A stretch of 55,991 nucleotides of DNA from Trueperaceae bacterium (GCA_011389865.1 JAABTL010000017.1:1-55991); one strand, 5' to 3'. Positions 7,939-17,021 are shown, counted from the stretch's first letter. Notes: generated by a model from the sequence alone, not told the origin. Numbers and translations: made by a program.

Positions 7939-9321
7939 ATGAACGAGGGCAACCGCTTCGTGGTCGAGATCGTCGGGCAACTCCAGGAGACCCGTGAGGT
8001 CACCGTGTCGCGCGTGTGCGACGCCCTGGGGCTCGACGAGGCGCGCGCCGCGGCGCTGGTCGCCCGCATGCCCGGCATCATCACCCGGCCCGCCGGCGAG
8101 GACCGCGCGATGAAGATCGCGATGCGGCTGCAGGAGGCCGGGCTGACGGCCCTGCACCGCCCGCTGGCGGAGGGCGAGGACCCCTTCCGCGCGCGCGCAC
8201 GCCAAGACCAAGACGAGGTCGTGGCCGGGCGGCCGAAGGTCGCGCCCGACGTCGCGCCGCCGCCGGCGATCGAGCACGGGCACGCGATCGACCCCCGGCC
8301 CGCCGACGGCGCACCGACCCCCGAGGCGCCGGCCCCCGAGTCGGTGCCCCCCGAGGCGCCGGCCACCGAGGCAGTGCCCGCCGAGGAGGCGTCCGCCGAC
8401 GTGGAGGCCGACGGGGAGCCGTCGCCGAGGGACATCCCCTCGCTCGACGCCACCCATCACGACATCGAGCCCGACCCGAAGCTGACGCCGATGAGCGAGG
8501 CGGGCTTCGGCGCGGCCGACATCGTGCTGCCCACCCAGACCCCCGCGGAGCGGCCGCGCCCGCGGTCGACGTTCGTGGAGGCCGGTCCGACGTCGGTCCC
8601 CGGGCCGGCCGACGAGGACCCGGCACAGACGATGGTCCGCGCTTCCACCGAGGTCCCCACGCCACACCCCGACGTTCCGCCCGCTCCAGCGGCGGACGAC
8701 GAGCCGCCGGAGCGCCCGCTGACGCCGGTGTCGCCCGCGCTGTCGCTCGCGCGTGACGACGCGGGGGCCGGGGATGCCGCGCCCGCCGAGGCCGCGGCCT
8801 CCACCGCGACCCCGAAGCCCGACGCGAGCGGGGTCGCGCCGAAGTACCGCCAGACGCGCTCCTCGGCGGAGCCCGCCCTGACGCTCTCCGCGCCCCCCGA
8901 GGAGGTGCTCAAGCGCAGCGGCGTCCCCGAAGCCGAGCTGGGCGGCGGCCGCCGCCGTGGCCGCCTCGGCCGCCACCTGGCGGCCCAGGTCGCGCTGCCG
9001 GGCCTGCTGACCTGGTCGCTGACGGCCGTCGCGCTGTGGTGGTTCCTGGGGAGCGACCGGACCGAACTCTTCGTGGTGCTGGCGGCCGCCAGCGCGCTGG
9101 CGGCGCTGATGGGCTCGCTGATCGCCGCGCTCGGCACGATCGGGCTGGCGCAGGACGTCGTGCGGCTGCGCGACGAGGCGCGCCGCGTGGCGATGGGCGA
9201 CCTCACCGCGCCCGTCGCGAGCAACCGCGACGACGAGCTCGGCGAGATCGCCGGCTCGCTCGAGCGCATGCGGCTCAGCCTGCAGGAGGGCATGGAGCGC
9301 CTGCGGCAGCGGCGTCGGTGA
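7939..9321 (+). CDS. Membrane protein: L7/L12-like N-terminal domain, Pro/Ala linker, two TM segments, terminal HAMP
   Basis: A 460-aa protein of unusual layout. Residues about 5-76 resemble the L7/L12 C-terminal/ClpS-like fold (FVVEIVGQLQETREVTVSRVCDAL, then a MKIAMRLQEAGL helix). Residues about 78-330 are a low-complexity Pro/Ala/Glu/Asp linker. Two hydrophobic segments lie near 350-372 and 378-405. A HAMP-type module follows (DEARRVAMGDLTAPVASNRDDELGEIAGSLERMRLSLQEGM), and the protein stops 10 residues later with no kinase, cyclase or receptor domain. Start ATG 7939 has a GGAGG 9 nt upstream. Its operon partner is the DUF4388 protein. It may relay a signal between membrane and cytoplasm; this is inference. 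The stop codon overlaps the first arm of a twin hairpin. Confidence 0.75.
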   Translation: MNEGNRFVVEIVGQLQETREVTVSRVCDALGLDEARAAALVARMPGIITRPAGEDRAMKIAMRLQEAGLTALHRPLAEGEDPFRARARQDQDEVVAGRPKVAPDVAPPPAIEHGHAIDPRPADGAPTPEAPAPESVPPEAPATEAVPAEEASADVEADGEPSPRDIPSLDATHHDIEPDPKLTPMSEAGFGAADIVLPTQTPAERPRPRSTFVEAGPTSVPGPADEDPAQTMVRASTEVPTPHPDVPPAPAADDEPPERPLTPVSPALSLARDDAGAGDAAPAEAAASTATPKPDASGVAPKYRQTRSSAEPALTLSAPPEEVLKRSGVPEAELGGGRRRGRLGRHLAAQVALPGLLTWSLTAVALWWFLGSDRTELFVVLAAASALAALMGSLIAALGTIGLAQDVVRLRDEARRVAMGDLTAPVASNRDDELGEIAGSLERMRLSLQEGMERLRQRRR

Positions 9322-9384
9322 ATCGCGCCTGCGGCGCGATTCCAAGCAGTTCCACGGGCTGCTGCAAGCAGCCCATGGAACTGC
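9320..9384 (+). repeat. Twin-hairpin element A at the end of the HAMP-protein gene
   Basis: Hairpin 1 is 9320-9342: arms GAATCGCGC / GCGCGATTC with a 5-nt loop, and the TGA stop (9319-9321) overlaps its first bases. A CAA spacer follows. Hairpin 2 is 9346-9384: 17-bp arms beginning GCAGTTCCA and ending TGGAACTGC, with one C/A mismatch and a TGCAA loop; CGTG follows. There is no T-tract, so a classical intrinsic terminator is not shown. Same architecture as the copies at 9466, 28113, 37478, 37575 and 53377. Confidence 0.8.
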
Positions 9385-9465
9385 CGTGAGGCGCTAGGCG
9401 CTCATCCTCATCACGTCCAACAACGTTGCTTTGGCCCTTGATCCGTGCCTACGGCGCGGATGACG

Positions 9466-9528
9466 GCAGTTCTGCGGGCTGCTGCAGGCAGCCCGCAGAA
9501 CTGCTTGGAGCCGAGGCTTCGCCTCGGC

Positions 9529-9530
<2 letters not shown>
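9466..9530 (-). repeat. Twin-hairpin element B at the end of glyA
   Basis: Mirror image of element A, read on the minus strand. Hairpin 1 (9508-9530) has 10-bp arms GAGCCGAGGC / GCCTCGGCTC and includes two bases of the glyA stop codon. A CAA spacer follows. Hairpin 2 (9466-9504) has 17-bp perfect arms starting GCAGTTCTGCGGGCTGC. Elements A and B face each other between convergent genes and share the GGGCTGC inner stem, so one may derive from the other. Role as bidirectional terminator, RNA-stability element or repetitive DNA is undetermined. Confidence 0.8.
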
Positions 9531-10788
<1,258 letters not shown>

Positions 10789-10794
10789 GCGGGC

Positions 10795-10800
10795 AATCTA
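10795..10800 (-). promoter_or_regulatory. Leaderless-type -10 box of glyA (TAGATT)
   Basis: TAGATT on the minus strand, followed by GCCCGC (6 nt) and the glyA ATG. Confidence 0.65.
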
Positions 10801-10810
10801 CCGCGGCGAC

Positions 10811-11761
10811 CTACAGCAGACCCGGCACGGCCCCCTCGATCGTCCGGTCCTCGAACGCGAAGCCGGCCTCCAGCAGCCGTTCCGGGATGACGCGCTGGGA
10901 GGAGAGCAGCAGCGCGTCGGCCACCCTGCCGAGCGCCAGGCGCAGGGCGAAGGCGGGCGCGGGCAGCCACACGGGCCGGCGCAGCGCTCGCGCCGCGGTG
11001 CGGGTGACGTCGATCTGGCGTGCCGGCGCGGGCGCGGTGAGGTTGTAGGTGCCGGATGCGGACGGCGTCTCGATCAGCCACACCAGCGCGCGCGCGGTGT
11101 CGCGGCCGCTGACCCAGGGCATCCACTGGCGGCCGGAGCCGAGCGGTCCGCCGGCGAAGAGGCGCACCGGCAGGAGCAGCCTGCGCCATGCCTCGGCGTC
11201 GCGGTCGAACACGACGCCGAAGCGGGCGGTGACGAGCCGCGTCAGCTCGGCCGCGGGGGCGGCCGCCGCCTCCCAGGCGAGGCCGGTGGACACCAGCACG
11301 TCGCGCGCCGGGTCGCCGGGCGCGGAGGCCTCGGTGAGGAGCTCGTCGCCGCGGTCGCCGTAGAGGCCGACCGCGGAGCCCTGCAGCCACACGGCTGGCG
11401 GCGCCTCGGCGCGGCGGGCGGCGGCGAGCAGGGTCGTGGCCGCGTCGACGCGGCTCCCCTTGACGCGAGAGAGGTGCGCCGCGTCGAGGCGGCCCGCGGC
11501 GATCGACGAGCCGGCGAGGTTGACGAGCGCGGCCGCGCCGTCGATCCGGGCGGCGAGGGCGGCGAGCGCCGCCTCGTCCCCCTGGCGGGCGGCGGCCGGG
11601 TTCCACACGAAGGGCGTGACGCCGTCGGGCCAGGTTCCGTCGGCCCGGCGGGTGAGCACGGTGATGGGCGGTGCCCCTTCTCCGCCATCTCGCAGCGCCT
11701 CGATGAGCCGCTGCCCGATGATGCCCCCGGCGCCCGCAATGATGACTTCGTGGTCCGACAT
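10811..11761 (-). CDS. TIGR01777-type NAD(P)-binding epimerase (SDR39U1/YfcH family)
   Basis: A 316-aa extended short-chain dehydrogenase-like protein. A Rossmann motif lies at the very N-terminus (IIAGAGGIIGQRL, residues 6-18). Later motifs are typical of the YfcH/SDR39U1 group: VNLAGSSIAAGR, LQGSAVGLYGDRG (the Tyr of the active-site region), FGVVFDRDAEAWRRLLLPVRLFAGGPLGSGRQWMPWV, and the C-terminal DUF1731-like tail ending RVIPERLLEAGFAF. Substrate is unknown for the family. The ATG at 11761 is chosen over one 48 nt upstream because the Rossmann strand begins there. TATCAC lies 6 nt before it, a weak -10 match, and AAGAGA could be a weak ribosome binding site. It converges with nothing and stands 22 nt upstream of glyA, so read-through into glyA is possible. 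Confidence 0.88.
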   Translation of the reverse strand: MSDHEVIIAGAGGIIGQRLIEALRDGGEGAPPITVLTRRADGTWPDGVTPFVWNPAAARQGDEAALAALAARIDGAAALVNLAGSSIAAGRLDAAHLSRVKGSRVDAATTLLAAARRAEAPPAVWLQGSAVGLYGDRGDELLTEASAPGDPARDVLVSTGLAWEAAAAPAAELTRLVTARFGVVFDRDAEAWRRLLLPVRLFAGGPLGSGRQWMPWVSGRDTARALVWLIETPSASGTYNLTAPAPARQIDVTRTAARALRRPVWLPAPAFALRLALGRVADALLLSSQRVIPERLLEAGFAFEDRTIEGAVPGLL

Positions 11762-11791
11762 TCTCTTGTGATACCGCGTCCGGCCTTCCAT

Positions 11792-11797
11792 TACCAT
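11792..11797 (+). promoter_or_regulatory. Possible -10 box of the ba3 oxidase operon (TACCAT)
   Basis: TACCAT lies 65 nt before the GTG at 11863, in a 101-bp gap between divergent genes. A TTGTGA at 11766-11771 is 20 nt upstream, slightly far for a -35 box, so the call is tentative. Confidence 0.35.
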
Positions 11798-11862
11798 GTC
11801 GCGCAGCACGGTCCGGCGTGTCCGCCGGACGACGTCATGACGCCCCGCACGAGGAGGACCAC

Positions 11863-12045
11863 GTGGACGAACGACGCCCCGAGGAGCCGGCGCGCGCCGC
11901 CGCTCAACCGCCGGACGACGCCGGCGGCCCGCAGCCGGACACCGAGCACCGCCCCCTGGGCGCGCTCGCGGTCGTCGGGTTCCTGACCCTGACGATCATG
12001 GTGTTCTGGTTCGGCATGTACGCCCTCAACGTCGTGAGGAACTGA
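11863..12045 (+). CDS. Cytochrome ba3-type oxidase subunit IIa (single-TM small subunit)
   Basis: A 60-aa protein: a charged Pro/Glu-rich N-terminal 35 residues and one membrane helix (about 37-57, ALAVVGFLTLTIMVFWFGMYAL). Its place 2 nt before the subunit II gene matches the Thermus ba3 operon, where a tiny one-helix subunit IIa replaces the first helix of ordinary subunit II. GTG 11863 is preferred to upstream starts because GAGGAGG precedes it by 5 nt. The function is structural by analogy; sequence this short cannot prove it. Confidence 0.75.
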   Translation: MDERRPEEPARAAAQPPDDAGGPQPDTEHRPLGALAVVGFLTLTIMVFWFGMYALNVVRN

Positions 12046-12047
12046 GC

Positions 12048-12986
12048 ATGGACGACCGCCACCACCACGAGGTCGCCAAGTGGGAGCGCCGCTGGATCGC
12101 GATCTCCGGCCTGATGACGCTCTCGTTCGTCATCCTGATCGCGTACTCGCTCGCCACCGAGGGCGCCCACATCGCCCAGTCGGCCGCTCGCGGCAGCCCC
12201 GACACGCTGCTGCAACAGGCGATGTTCACCGACCCCGGCGTCCGCGTCGTCGGCCCCAACCAGCTGCAGGTCTCGATCGTCGGGCAGGCCTTCGTGTGGG
12301 TCCCCGAGACCATCCGCGTGCCCCAGGGCGCCGAGGTGGAGTTCTACCTGACCGCCCGCGACGTCATCCACGGCTGGCAGGTGGAGAACACCAACCTCAA
12401 CGTCGAGGTCATCCCCGGCGAGGTCTCGCGCCTGCGCACCAGCTTCGACGAGGTCGGCACCTACCGCGTCACCTGCAACGAGTACTGCGGCATCGGCCAC
12501 CAGAACATGCTCGGTTGGATCGAGGTCGTGCCCGCCTCGCAGTGGGCGGCCGACACCGCCGCCGAAGGCGCCGCCGTCGGCGAGGTCATGGCCGAAGGCG
12601 GCGCTGGCGTCGATGGTGCCGCCGTGTACGCCGCCAACTGCGCCTCGTGCCACGGCCCGGCCGGCGCCGGCATCGCGGGCGCGTTCCCGCCGCTGGCGGA
12701 GCACGCCGCCGACATCGCCGTGACCGACGGCGGCCGCGACTACCTGATCGACGCCATGCTCTACGGCCTGATGGGCCCGATCGTGGTGGACGGCGTCAGC
12801 TACAACGGCGTCATGCCGGCCTGGGGCCAGCTCGCCGACGCGGAGATCGCCGCGGTGATCGACCACATCGTCGGCCTGGGCGGACCGGCGGCCGATCCCT
12901 TCACCGCCGACGAGGTCGCCGCCCAGCGCGGGCGCGGCCTCTCCGCCGCCGACGTGCTGGCGATCCGGCAGCAGGTGCTCCCGTGA
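12048..12986 (+). CDS. Cytochrome c oxidase subunit II (ba3 type) fused to a cytochrome c domain
   Basis: A 312-aa electron-entry subunit. One membrane helix (about 15-37) anchors a periplasmic CuA domain with ligands His108 (DVIHGW), Cys143, Cys147, His151 and Met154 in CNEYCGIGHQNM. After an Ala/Gly linker (about 165-188) comes a monohaem cytochrome c domain with CASCH at 198-202 and a probable axial Met in GVMPAWG. Thermus ba3 subunit II lacks the fused haem c, so this resembles caa3-like or other ba3-family members with a tethered cytochrome. It is translated 2 nt after subunit IIa and precedes subunit I by 34 nt. Confidence 0.94.
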   Translation: MDDRHHHEVAKWERRWIAISGLMTLSFVILIAYSLATEGAHIAQSAARGSPDTLLQQAMFTDPGVRVVGPNQLQVSIVGQAFVWVPETIRVPQGAEVEFYLTARDVIHGWQVENTNLNVEVIPGEVSRLRTSFDEVGTYRVTCNEYCGIGHQNMLGWIEVVPASQWAADTAAEGAAVGEVMAEGGAGVDGAAVYAANCASCHGPAGAGIAGAFPPLAEHAADIAVTDGGRDYLIDAMLYGLMGPIVVDGVSYNGVMPAWGQLADAEIAAVIDHIVGLGGPAADPFTADEVAAQRGRGLSAADVLAIRQQVLP

Positions 12987-13020
12987 TCGCGCCCCTCGCC
13001 CCCCGCCTCGGAGGCCCCGC

Positions 13021-14706
13021 ATGGCTGTGACCACCGTTCCCGGCTCCCGCGTCGACGCCTCCGCGTTGGCCGGCGCCAAGCGCGTCTCGTTCGCCTACAT
13101 CGCCACCGCCCTGCTCGCGCTGCTCGTCGGCGCGGCGCTCGGGCCCTTCCAGGCCTGGAACTACGGCGGCATCGACCTCTACGGCCTGCTCCCGTTCCTC
13201 AAGTCGTACTACCAGGGGCTCACCCTGCACGGCGTGCTCAACGCGTTGGTGTACACCACCTTCTTCAACGCCGGCCTGATGTTCTACCTGCCGGTGCGCG
13301 AGCTCGGCGTCAAGCCGGCGATGACCTGGATGTGGGGCTCGTTCGGCGTCGGCGCCGTCGGGCTGGTGCTGGCCGGCGCCGGCATCGTCACGAACACCAG
13401 CAGCGTTCTCTACACCTTCTACCCGCCGCTCTACGGACACTGGAGCTTCTACGTCGGCCTGGCGCTGGTCGTCGTCTCGAGCCTGATGGTCGGCGCCGAG
13501 GTCATCCGGCTGCGCGCCGTCTGGCGTCGGCAGAACCCGGGTCGCGCCACCCCGCTCGTCACCTACATGAGCGTCGTCACCTGGATGATGTGGATGCTCG
13601 CCTCGGTCGGCCTCGTCGTCTCGGTGGTCGGCTTCCTCATTCCCTGGTCGTTCGGCTGGATCGGCGGCGTCGACCCGCTGCTGGCCCGCACGCTCTTCTG
13701 GTACACGGGCCACCCGATCGTCTACTTCTGGCTGCTGCCGGCGTACATCAGCTGGTACGCGCTGCTGCCCAAGCAGGCGGGCGGCGAGCTCGTCAGCGAC
13801 CCCCTGGCGCGCCTCGCGTTCCTCATGTTCCTGCTGTTCAGCGTGCCGGTCGGCTTCCACCACCAGTTCACCGACCCGGGCATCCCGGCGGGCTGGAAGA
13901 TGGTGCACAGCATGCTGACGATGTTCGTCGGCGTCCCCTCGCTGCTCACCGCCTTCACCATCGCGGCCTCGCTGGAGATCGCCGGGCGGCGCAACGGCGG
14001 GCGGGGCATCCTCGGCTGGATCGCCAAGCTCCCGTGGGGTAACCCGGCCGTGAGCGCGCAGCTGCTCGCCGCGATCGCGTTCATCTTTGGCGGCGCCGGC
14101 GGCATCGTCAACGCCAGCTTCAACCTCAACATGCTGGTGCACAACACCGCCTGGATCCCCGGCCACTTCCACCTGACGGTCGGCACGGCCGTGACGCTGA
14201 CCTTCATGGGCATCACCTACTGGCTGCTGCCGCACCTGACCGGCAGGCCGCTCTACTCGATCGCGCTGGCGCGCTGGACCAACTGGACCTGGTTCGTCGG
14301 GATGATGATCTTCGCGATCGGCATGCACTGGCAGGGGCTGCTGGCGGTGCCCCGCCGCGCGTACATCAGCAACCTGCCGGCCGCGCTCTCCGAGGCGTAC
14401 GCCAACGCCAGCGTCCCGATGGCCTTCACCGCCGTCTCGGGCGTCATCCTGCTGTTCGCGATCATCTTCTACTTCACGGTCGTGTTCGGCACGATCTTCA
14501 GCAGGAAGCGGCTGGCCGAGGCCGACGTGCCCGAGATCCCCTGGTCGAGCGCCCGCAGCTTCAAGAGCGAGGGCGTCCTGCGCTTCATGGACAGCCTCGC
14601 GGTGTGGATGGGCCTGGCGATCTTCCTGGTGGTCATCGCCTACCTGCCCTCGCTGATCACCATGCTCGCCAACCTGCAGCCGGTGCCCGGCTACAAGCTG
14701 TGGTGA
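13021..14706 (+). CDS. Cytochrome ba3-type oxidase subunit I (haem-copper oxidase, B family)
   Basis: Catalytic subunit reducing O2 to water and pumping protons, with about 13 membrane helices over 561 aa, essentially the length of Thermus CbaA (562 aa). Haem ligand His is in GLTLHGVLNALVYT (near residue 70). The CuB/Tyr cross-link motif is WYTGHPIVYFW (about 227-237), the His pair is GFHHQFTDPG (about 278-287), and distal haem His residues lie in WIPGHFHLTVG (about 378-388). The A-family K-channel and Glu286 motifs are not seen, consistent with the B (ba3) family. It belongs to the 11863-15226 operon. Confidence 0.95.
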   Translation: MAVTTVPGSRVDASALAGAKRVSFAYIATALLALLVGAALGPFQAWNYGGIDLYGLLPFLKSYYQGLTLHGVLNALVYTTFFNAGLMFYLPVRELGVKPAMTWMWGSFGVGAVGLVLAGAGIVTNTSSVLYTFYPPLYGHWSFYVGLALVVVSSLMVGAEVIRLRAVWRRQNPGRATPLVTYMSVVTWMMWMLASVGLVVSVVGFLIPWSFGWIGGVDPLLARTLFWYTGHPIVYFWLLPAYISWYALLPKQAGGELVSDPLARLAFLMFLLFSVPVGFHHQFTDPGIPAGWKMVHSMLTMFVGVPSLLTAFTIAASLEIAGRRNGGRGILGWIAKLPWGNPAVSAQLLAAIAFIFGGAGGIVNASFNLNMLVHNTAWIPGHFHLTVGTAVTLTFMGITYWLLPHLTGRPLYSIALARWTNWTWFVGMMIFAIGMHWQGLLAVPRRAYISNLPAALSEAYANASVPMAFTAVSGVILLFAIIFYFTVVFGTIFSRKRLAEADVPEIPWSSARSFKSEGVLRFMDSLAVWMGLAIFLVVIAYLPSLITMLANLQPVPGYKLW

Positions 14707-14719
14707 GGGGGGCGCGCCG

Positions 14720-15226
14720 ATGATCCTCGAACTCCTGCTGACGTCGGTCCTCACGGGCCTGCTCGGGACCGCGATCATGGTCGCGGTGCTCAACCTCCCG
14801 CTCGTCTGGGGCGGCCAGGTGTACGACACCCTGGGCGCGCTCGGGGCGATGTTCACCCGCCGCGTCGACGCGCGCTCGCGCGTGATCGGCGGCATCTTCC
14901 TCACCGCCGGTGGGATCGCGTTCGCCATCGGCTACGGCTGGGTGGCACTCATGTTCGTCACCGGCACCTTCGAGGGGCCCGACTACGTGGTGCTGCGCGA
15001 CTTCCCCACCACCGTCGACCTCTTCTACCCGATCCTCGGCCTGGTGGGCGGCTTCGGCCACGGCATGTTCGCGGCGCTGATCGCCACCTTCGTCGTCACC
15101 GACTTCCATCCGATCGAGGAGATGCGCGACCCCTTCGGGCTGGTGCGCTCGTTCCTCATCGGCCACACCGCCTACGGCGTCGTGGTGATGTTCTTCCAGC
15201 AGCAGCTGCTGCAGTTCTTCGTGTAG
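14720..15226 (+). CDS. Small polytopic membrane protein of the ba3 oxidase operon
   Basis: A 168-aa protein with four hydrophobic segments (about 5-27, 52-80, 95-122 and 138-160) and no family I recognise. It begins 13 nt after subunit I with a weak GGGGGG-type ribosome site, so it is cotranscribed. It contains a conserved-looking GGFGHGMFAALIATF segment and two His residues in loops. It could be an accessory or assembly subunit of the oxidase; the only support is position and topology. Confidence 0.7.
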   Translation: MILELLLTSVLTGLLGTAIMVAVLNLPLVWGGQVYDTLGALGAMFTRRVDARSRVIGGIFLTAGGIAFAIGYGWVALMFVTGTFEGPDYVVLRDFPTTVDLFYPILGLVGGFGHGMFAALIATFVVTDFHPIEEMRDPFGLVRSFLIGHTAYGVVVMFFQQQLLQFFV

Positions 15227-15316
15227 CCGCTCTCTCGCGTCGGGCGTCTCGGCGCCGCGGGCCCTCGGGTTCGCGGCGCCGCGGGCTCGCGGCCCCGCGG
15301 GCTCGCGGACCCGGTC

Positions 15317-15616
15317 GTTGGGCGCACGGCGCGCGGCGCGCGCCTGGCCGACCCCGTCCAGCGCCGGCGGCTGCAGGCGTGGCTCGAGGACGAGTTGCGC
15401 CCGCGCTTCGGCGAGCGGGTGTTGCCGGTCGACGCCGACGTCGCGGCCATCTGGGGCCGGACGGCGGGCGAGGCCGCGCGCTCGGGCCGCACGGTGCCGA
15501 CGATCGACGGCCTGCTGGTGGCCACCGCCCGCCGGCACGCGCTCACGCTGGTCACCCGCAACGTCGCCGACGTCGACGGACTCGGCGTGCCGGTGCGCAA
15601 CCCGTGGGAGGGATGA
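15317..15616 (+). pseudogene. Truncated PIN-domain (VapC/FitB-like) toxin gene remnant
   Basis: The frame reads as the C-terminal two thirds of a VapC-type RNase: RGARLADPVQRRRLQAWLEDE, then LPVDADVAAIWGR, TIDGLLVATARRHALTLVTRN and the usual ending VPVRNPWEG. The first ~45 residues, which carry the N-terminal catalytic Asp (LLDTNV-type strand) and the first Glu, are absent. Upstream, the same frame runs through GC-rich repeats to the stop of the preceding gene. No vapB partner is adjacent. A TTG at 15395 could start a 73-aa product, but it would lack half the active site, so I call it a relic. Confidence 0.7.
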
Positions 15617-15704
15617 CGCGTGTCCGTCCCAAGGGCGCGTCGGCGCGGGGCGCCCTCCCCCTGGCGCTCGCCGACGGGCGGCGACGCGCCCTCCGGCTAC
15701 GGGG

Positions 15705-16247
15705 TCAGTCCTCCCGATCCACCAGCCGCGCGTCGCCCTGCAGCGCCTTGACCCAGCGCATCGGCACGAAGCCCGTCAGGGTCATGCGGCCCGCGCCGGG
15801 GACGCCGACGAGCGACATCACCGCGGCCTTGCGGAAGGCGACGTAGAGGCCCGACTCGCTGCCGCACAGCCACCACGACGCCAGCGACGACACCCACGGC
15901 TCGTGCCCCACGACGATCGCGCTGCGCTCGCTCGGTCCCAGCGCCTCGACGATCGCCGCGGTGGCGTCCGCCGCCCCCGGCGACGCCAGGGCATCGAGGT
16001 ACGTCACGGGCGCCTTCCCGCGCAGGCCCTCGGCGGTGGCCGCGGCGCGCAGCCACGGGCTCGACAGCACCCGGTCGGGCCGGGCGCCCCACCCTGCCAG
16101 CGCCGCCGCCAGCCGCCGCGCCTGGTCGTGGCCCTTGTCGATCAGCGGCCGGTCGGCGTCGCTGCCCGTCGGCGACACCGTCGCCGCCTGGGCATGCCGC
16201 ACCAGCCACAGCGTTCGCTCCGTCTCGCTCGTCCCGGTCGCGTCCAT
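15705..16247 (-). CDS. SixA-like phosphohistidine phosphatase (histidine phosphatase superfamily)
   Basis: A 180-aa protein with the phosphatase signature LVRHAQA (Arg17-His18, His being the phosphoacceptor). It also has RVLSSPWLRAAATAEGL and VVGHEPWVSSLASWW supplying the second Arg and His. The size and the GHEP motif fit SixA, which removes phosphate from histidines of phosphorelay proteins. ATG 16247 is preceded by AGGAGG with a 5-nt gap. It lies 20 nt after the CYTH gene; SixA and CYTH domains are frequent neighbours in phosphate/polyphosphate metabolism clusters, so a link with polyphosphate or triphosphate turnover is possible. Confidence 0.88.
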   Translation of the reverse strand: MDATGTSETERTLWLVRHAQAATVSPTGSDADRPLIDKGHDQARRLAAALAGWGARPDRVLSSPWLRAAATAEGLRGKAPVTYLDALASPGAADATAAIVEALGPSERSAIVVGHEPWVSSLASWWLCGSESGLYVAFRKAAVMSLVGVPGAGRMTLTGFVPMRWVKALQGDARLVDRED

Positions 16248-16267
16248 GCCACCTCCTAGGGGCGCGG

Positions 16268-16924
16268 TCACAGGCTCGCGCCCAGCTCGAGGAGCGCGGC
16301 GGCGCGCTCCAGCTTGCTCGCGGACGACGGCGTCAGCCGCACCAGCGCGTCCAGCAGGTCCACGATCCCCTGCAACTCGGGACCGGTCGCGCCGCCGAGC
16401 GCCTCGATCTCCACCTCGTCGAAGTGCGCGCTGCGCTCCCCGCCCGGGATGCGCACGCTCACCTGGTCGAACGCCAACAGGGCCACCGGGCGCCCCTCGA
16501 GGGTGACCCGGTAGGCCGCCCGCTCGGTCTCGAGGGTCAGCCGCGGCCGCAGGTCGCGCAGCGCCACGTGCGCGGCCACGAGCCGGGCGATCGGCGGGGG
16601 CCACGCCCGGCCCTCCATCGGGGCCTCGACCTCCTCGCGCTCGTGCATCGCGCCGTCCACGCGACCGGCGCCCTTCAGCGTCGCGACCACCGCCGCCGGC
16701 TCGTCGCCGTCTCCCGCCAGCAGGCGCCGCTGGCGCAGCGCCCAGCCGGCGCGCTGCAGCGGCCCCGCGTCGCCGTCGTAGTAGCGGTCGCGGTGCACGG
16801 TCGTGCCCGCCTCGACGAAGGCGTACGGCCCGTGCCGACCCAGCGCCACCACCACGGCCGGTGGGGGCGGCGGGTCGACCAGGGAGTACTTCAGCTCGCG
16901 CTCGATGGGGCCGGGGGACGCCAT
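16268..16924 (-). CDS. CYTH domain protein (triphosphate tunnel metalloenzyme)
   Basis: A 218-aa protein with the N-terminal ExExK signature ERELK (Glu8, Glu10, Lys12) and the alternating charged strands of a triphosphate tunnel (WALRQRRL, ATLKGAG, EREEVEAPM, LTLETERAAYRV, ALLAFDQVSVRIP, HFDEVEIEAL). Family members hydrolyse inorganic tripolyphosphate or thiamine triphosphate, or cyclise ATP. No CHAD domain is fused. ATG 16924 has TACCCT 6 nt upstream, a leaderless promoter. Probably cotranscribed with the following SixA-like gene. Confidence 0.9.
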   Translation of the reverse strand: MASPGPIERELKYSLVDPPPPPAVVVALGRHGPYAFVEAGTTVHRDRYYDGDAGPLQRAGWALRQRRLLAGDGDEPAAVVATLKGAGRVDGAMHEREEVEAPMEGRAWPPPIARLVAAHVALRDLRPRLTLETERAAYRVTLEGRPVALLAFDQVSVRIPGGERSAHFDEVEIEALGGATGPELQGIVDLLDALVRLTPSSASKLERAAALLELGASL

Positions 16925-16930
16925 GGGTCG

Positions 16931-16936
16931 AGGGTA
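16931..16936 (-). promoter_or_regulatory. Leaderless-type -10 box of the CYTH gene (TACCCT)
   Basis: TACCCT on the minus strand, then CGACCC (6 nt) and ATG. Confidence 0.6.
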
Positions 16937-16989
16937 GCAGCAGGACGGGGCCGGGGCCAGCCGTCCCAAGCCAGCCAGAGGCCCCGTGG

Positions 16990-16995
16990 TATCGT
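16990..16995 (+). promoter_or_regulatory. Possible -10 box of the EF-G-like gene (TATCGT)
   Basis: TATCGT, 92 nt before ATG 17088. The same hexamer precedes folE and the repeat lipoprotein at similar long distances, so it may mark promoters of genes with real 5' leaders. No clear -35 box. Confidence 0.4.
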
Positions 16996-17005
16996 TCGGG
17001 ACCCG

Positions 17006-17021
17006 CTCGGCACGTGCCGAG
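17006..17021 (+). promoter_or_regulatory. 16-bp perfect palindrome in the EF-G-like gene leader
   Basis: CTCGGCACGTGCCGAG, a perfect palindrome with a central CACGTG, begins 10 nt after the -10 box, i.e. close to the expected transcription start. It fits an operator for a dimeric repressor; as RNA it would give a hairpin at the 5' end. Function is inferred. Confidence 0.45.
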
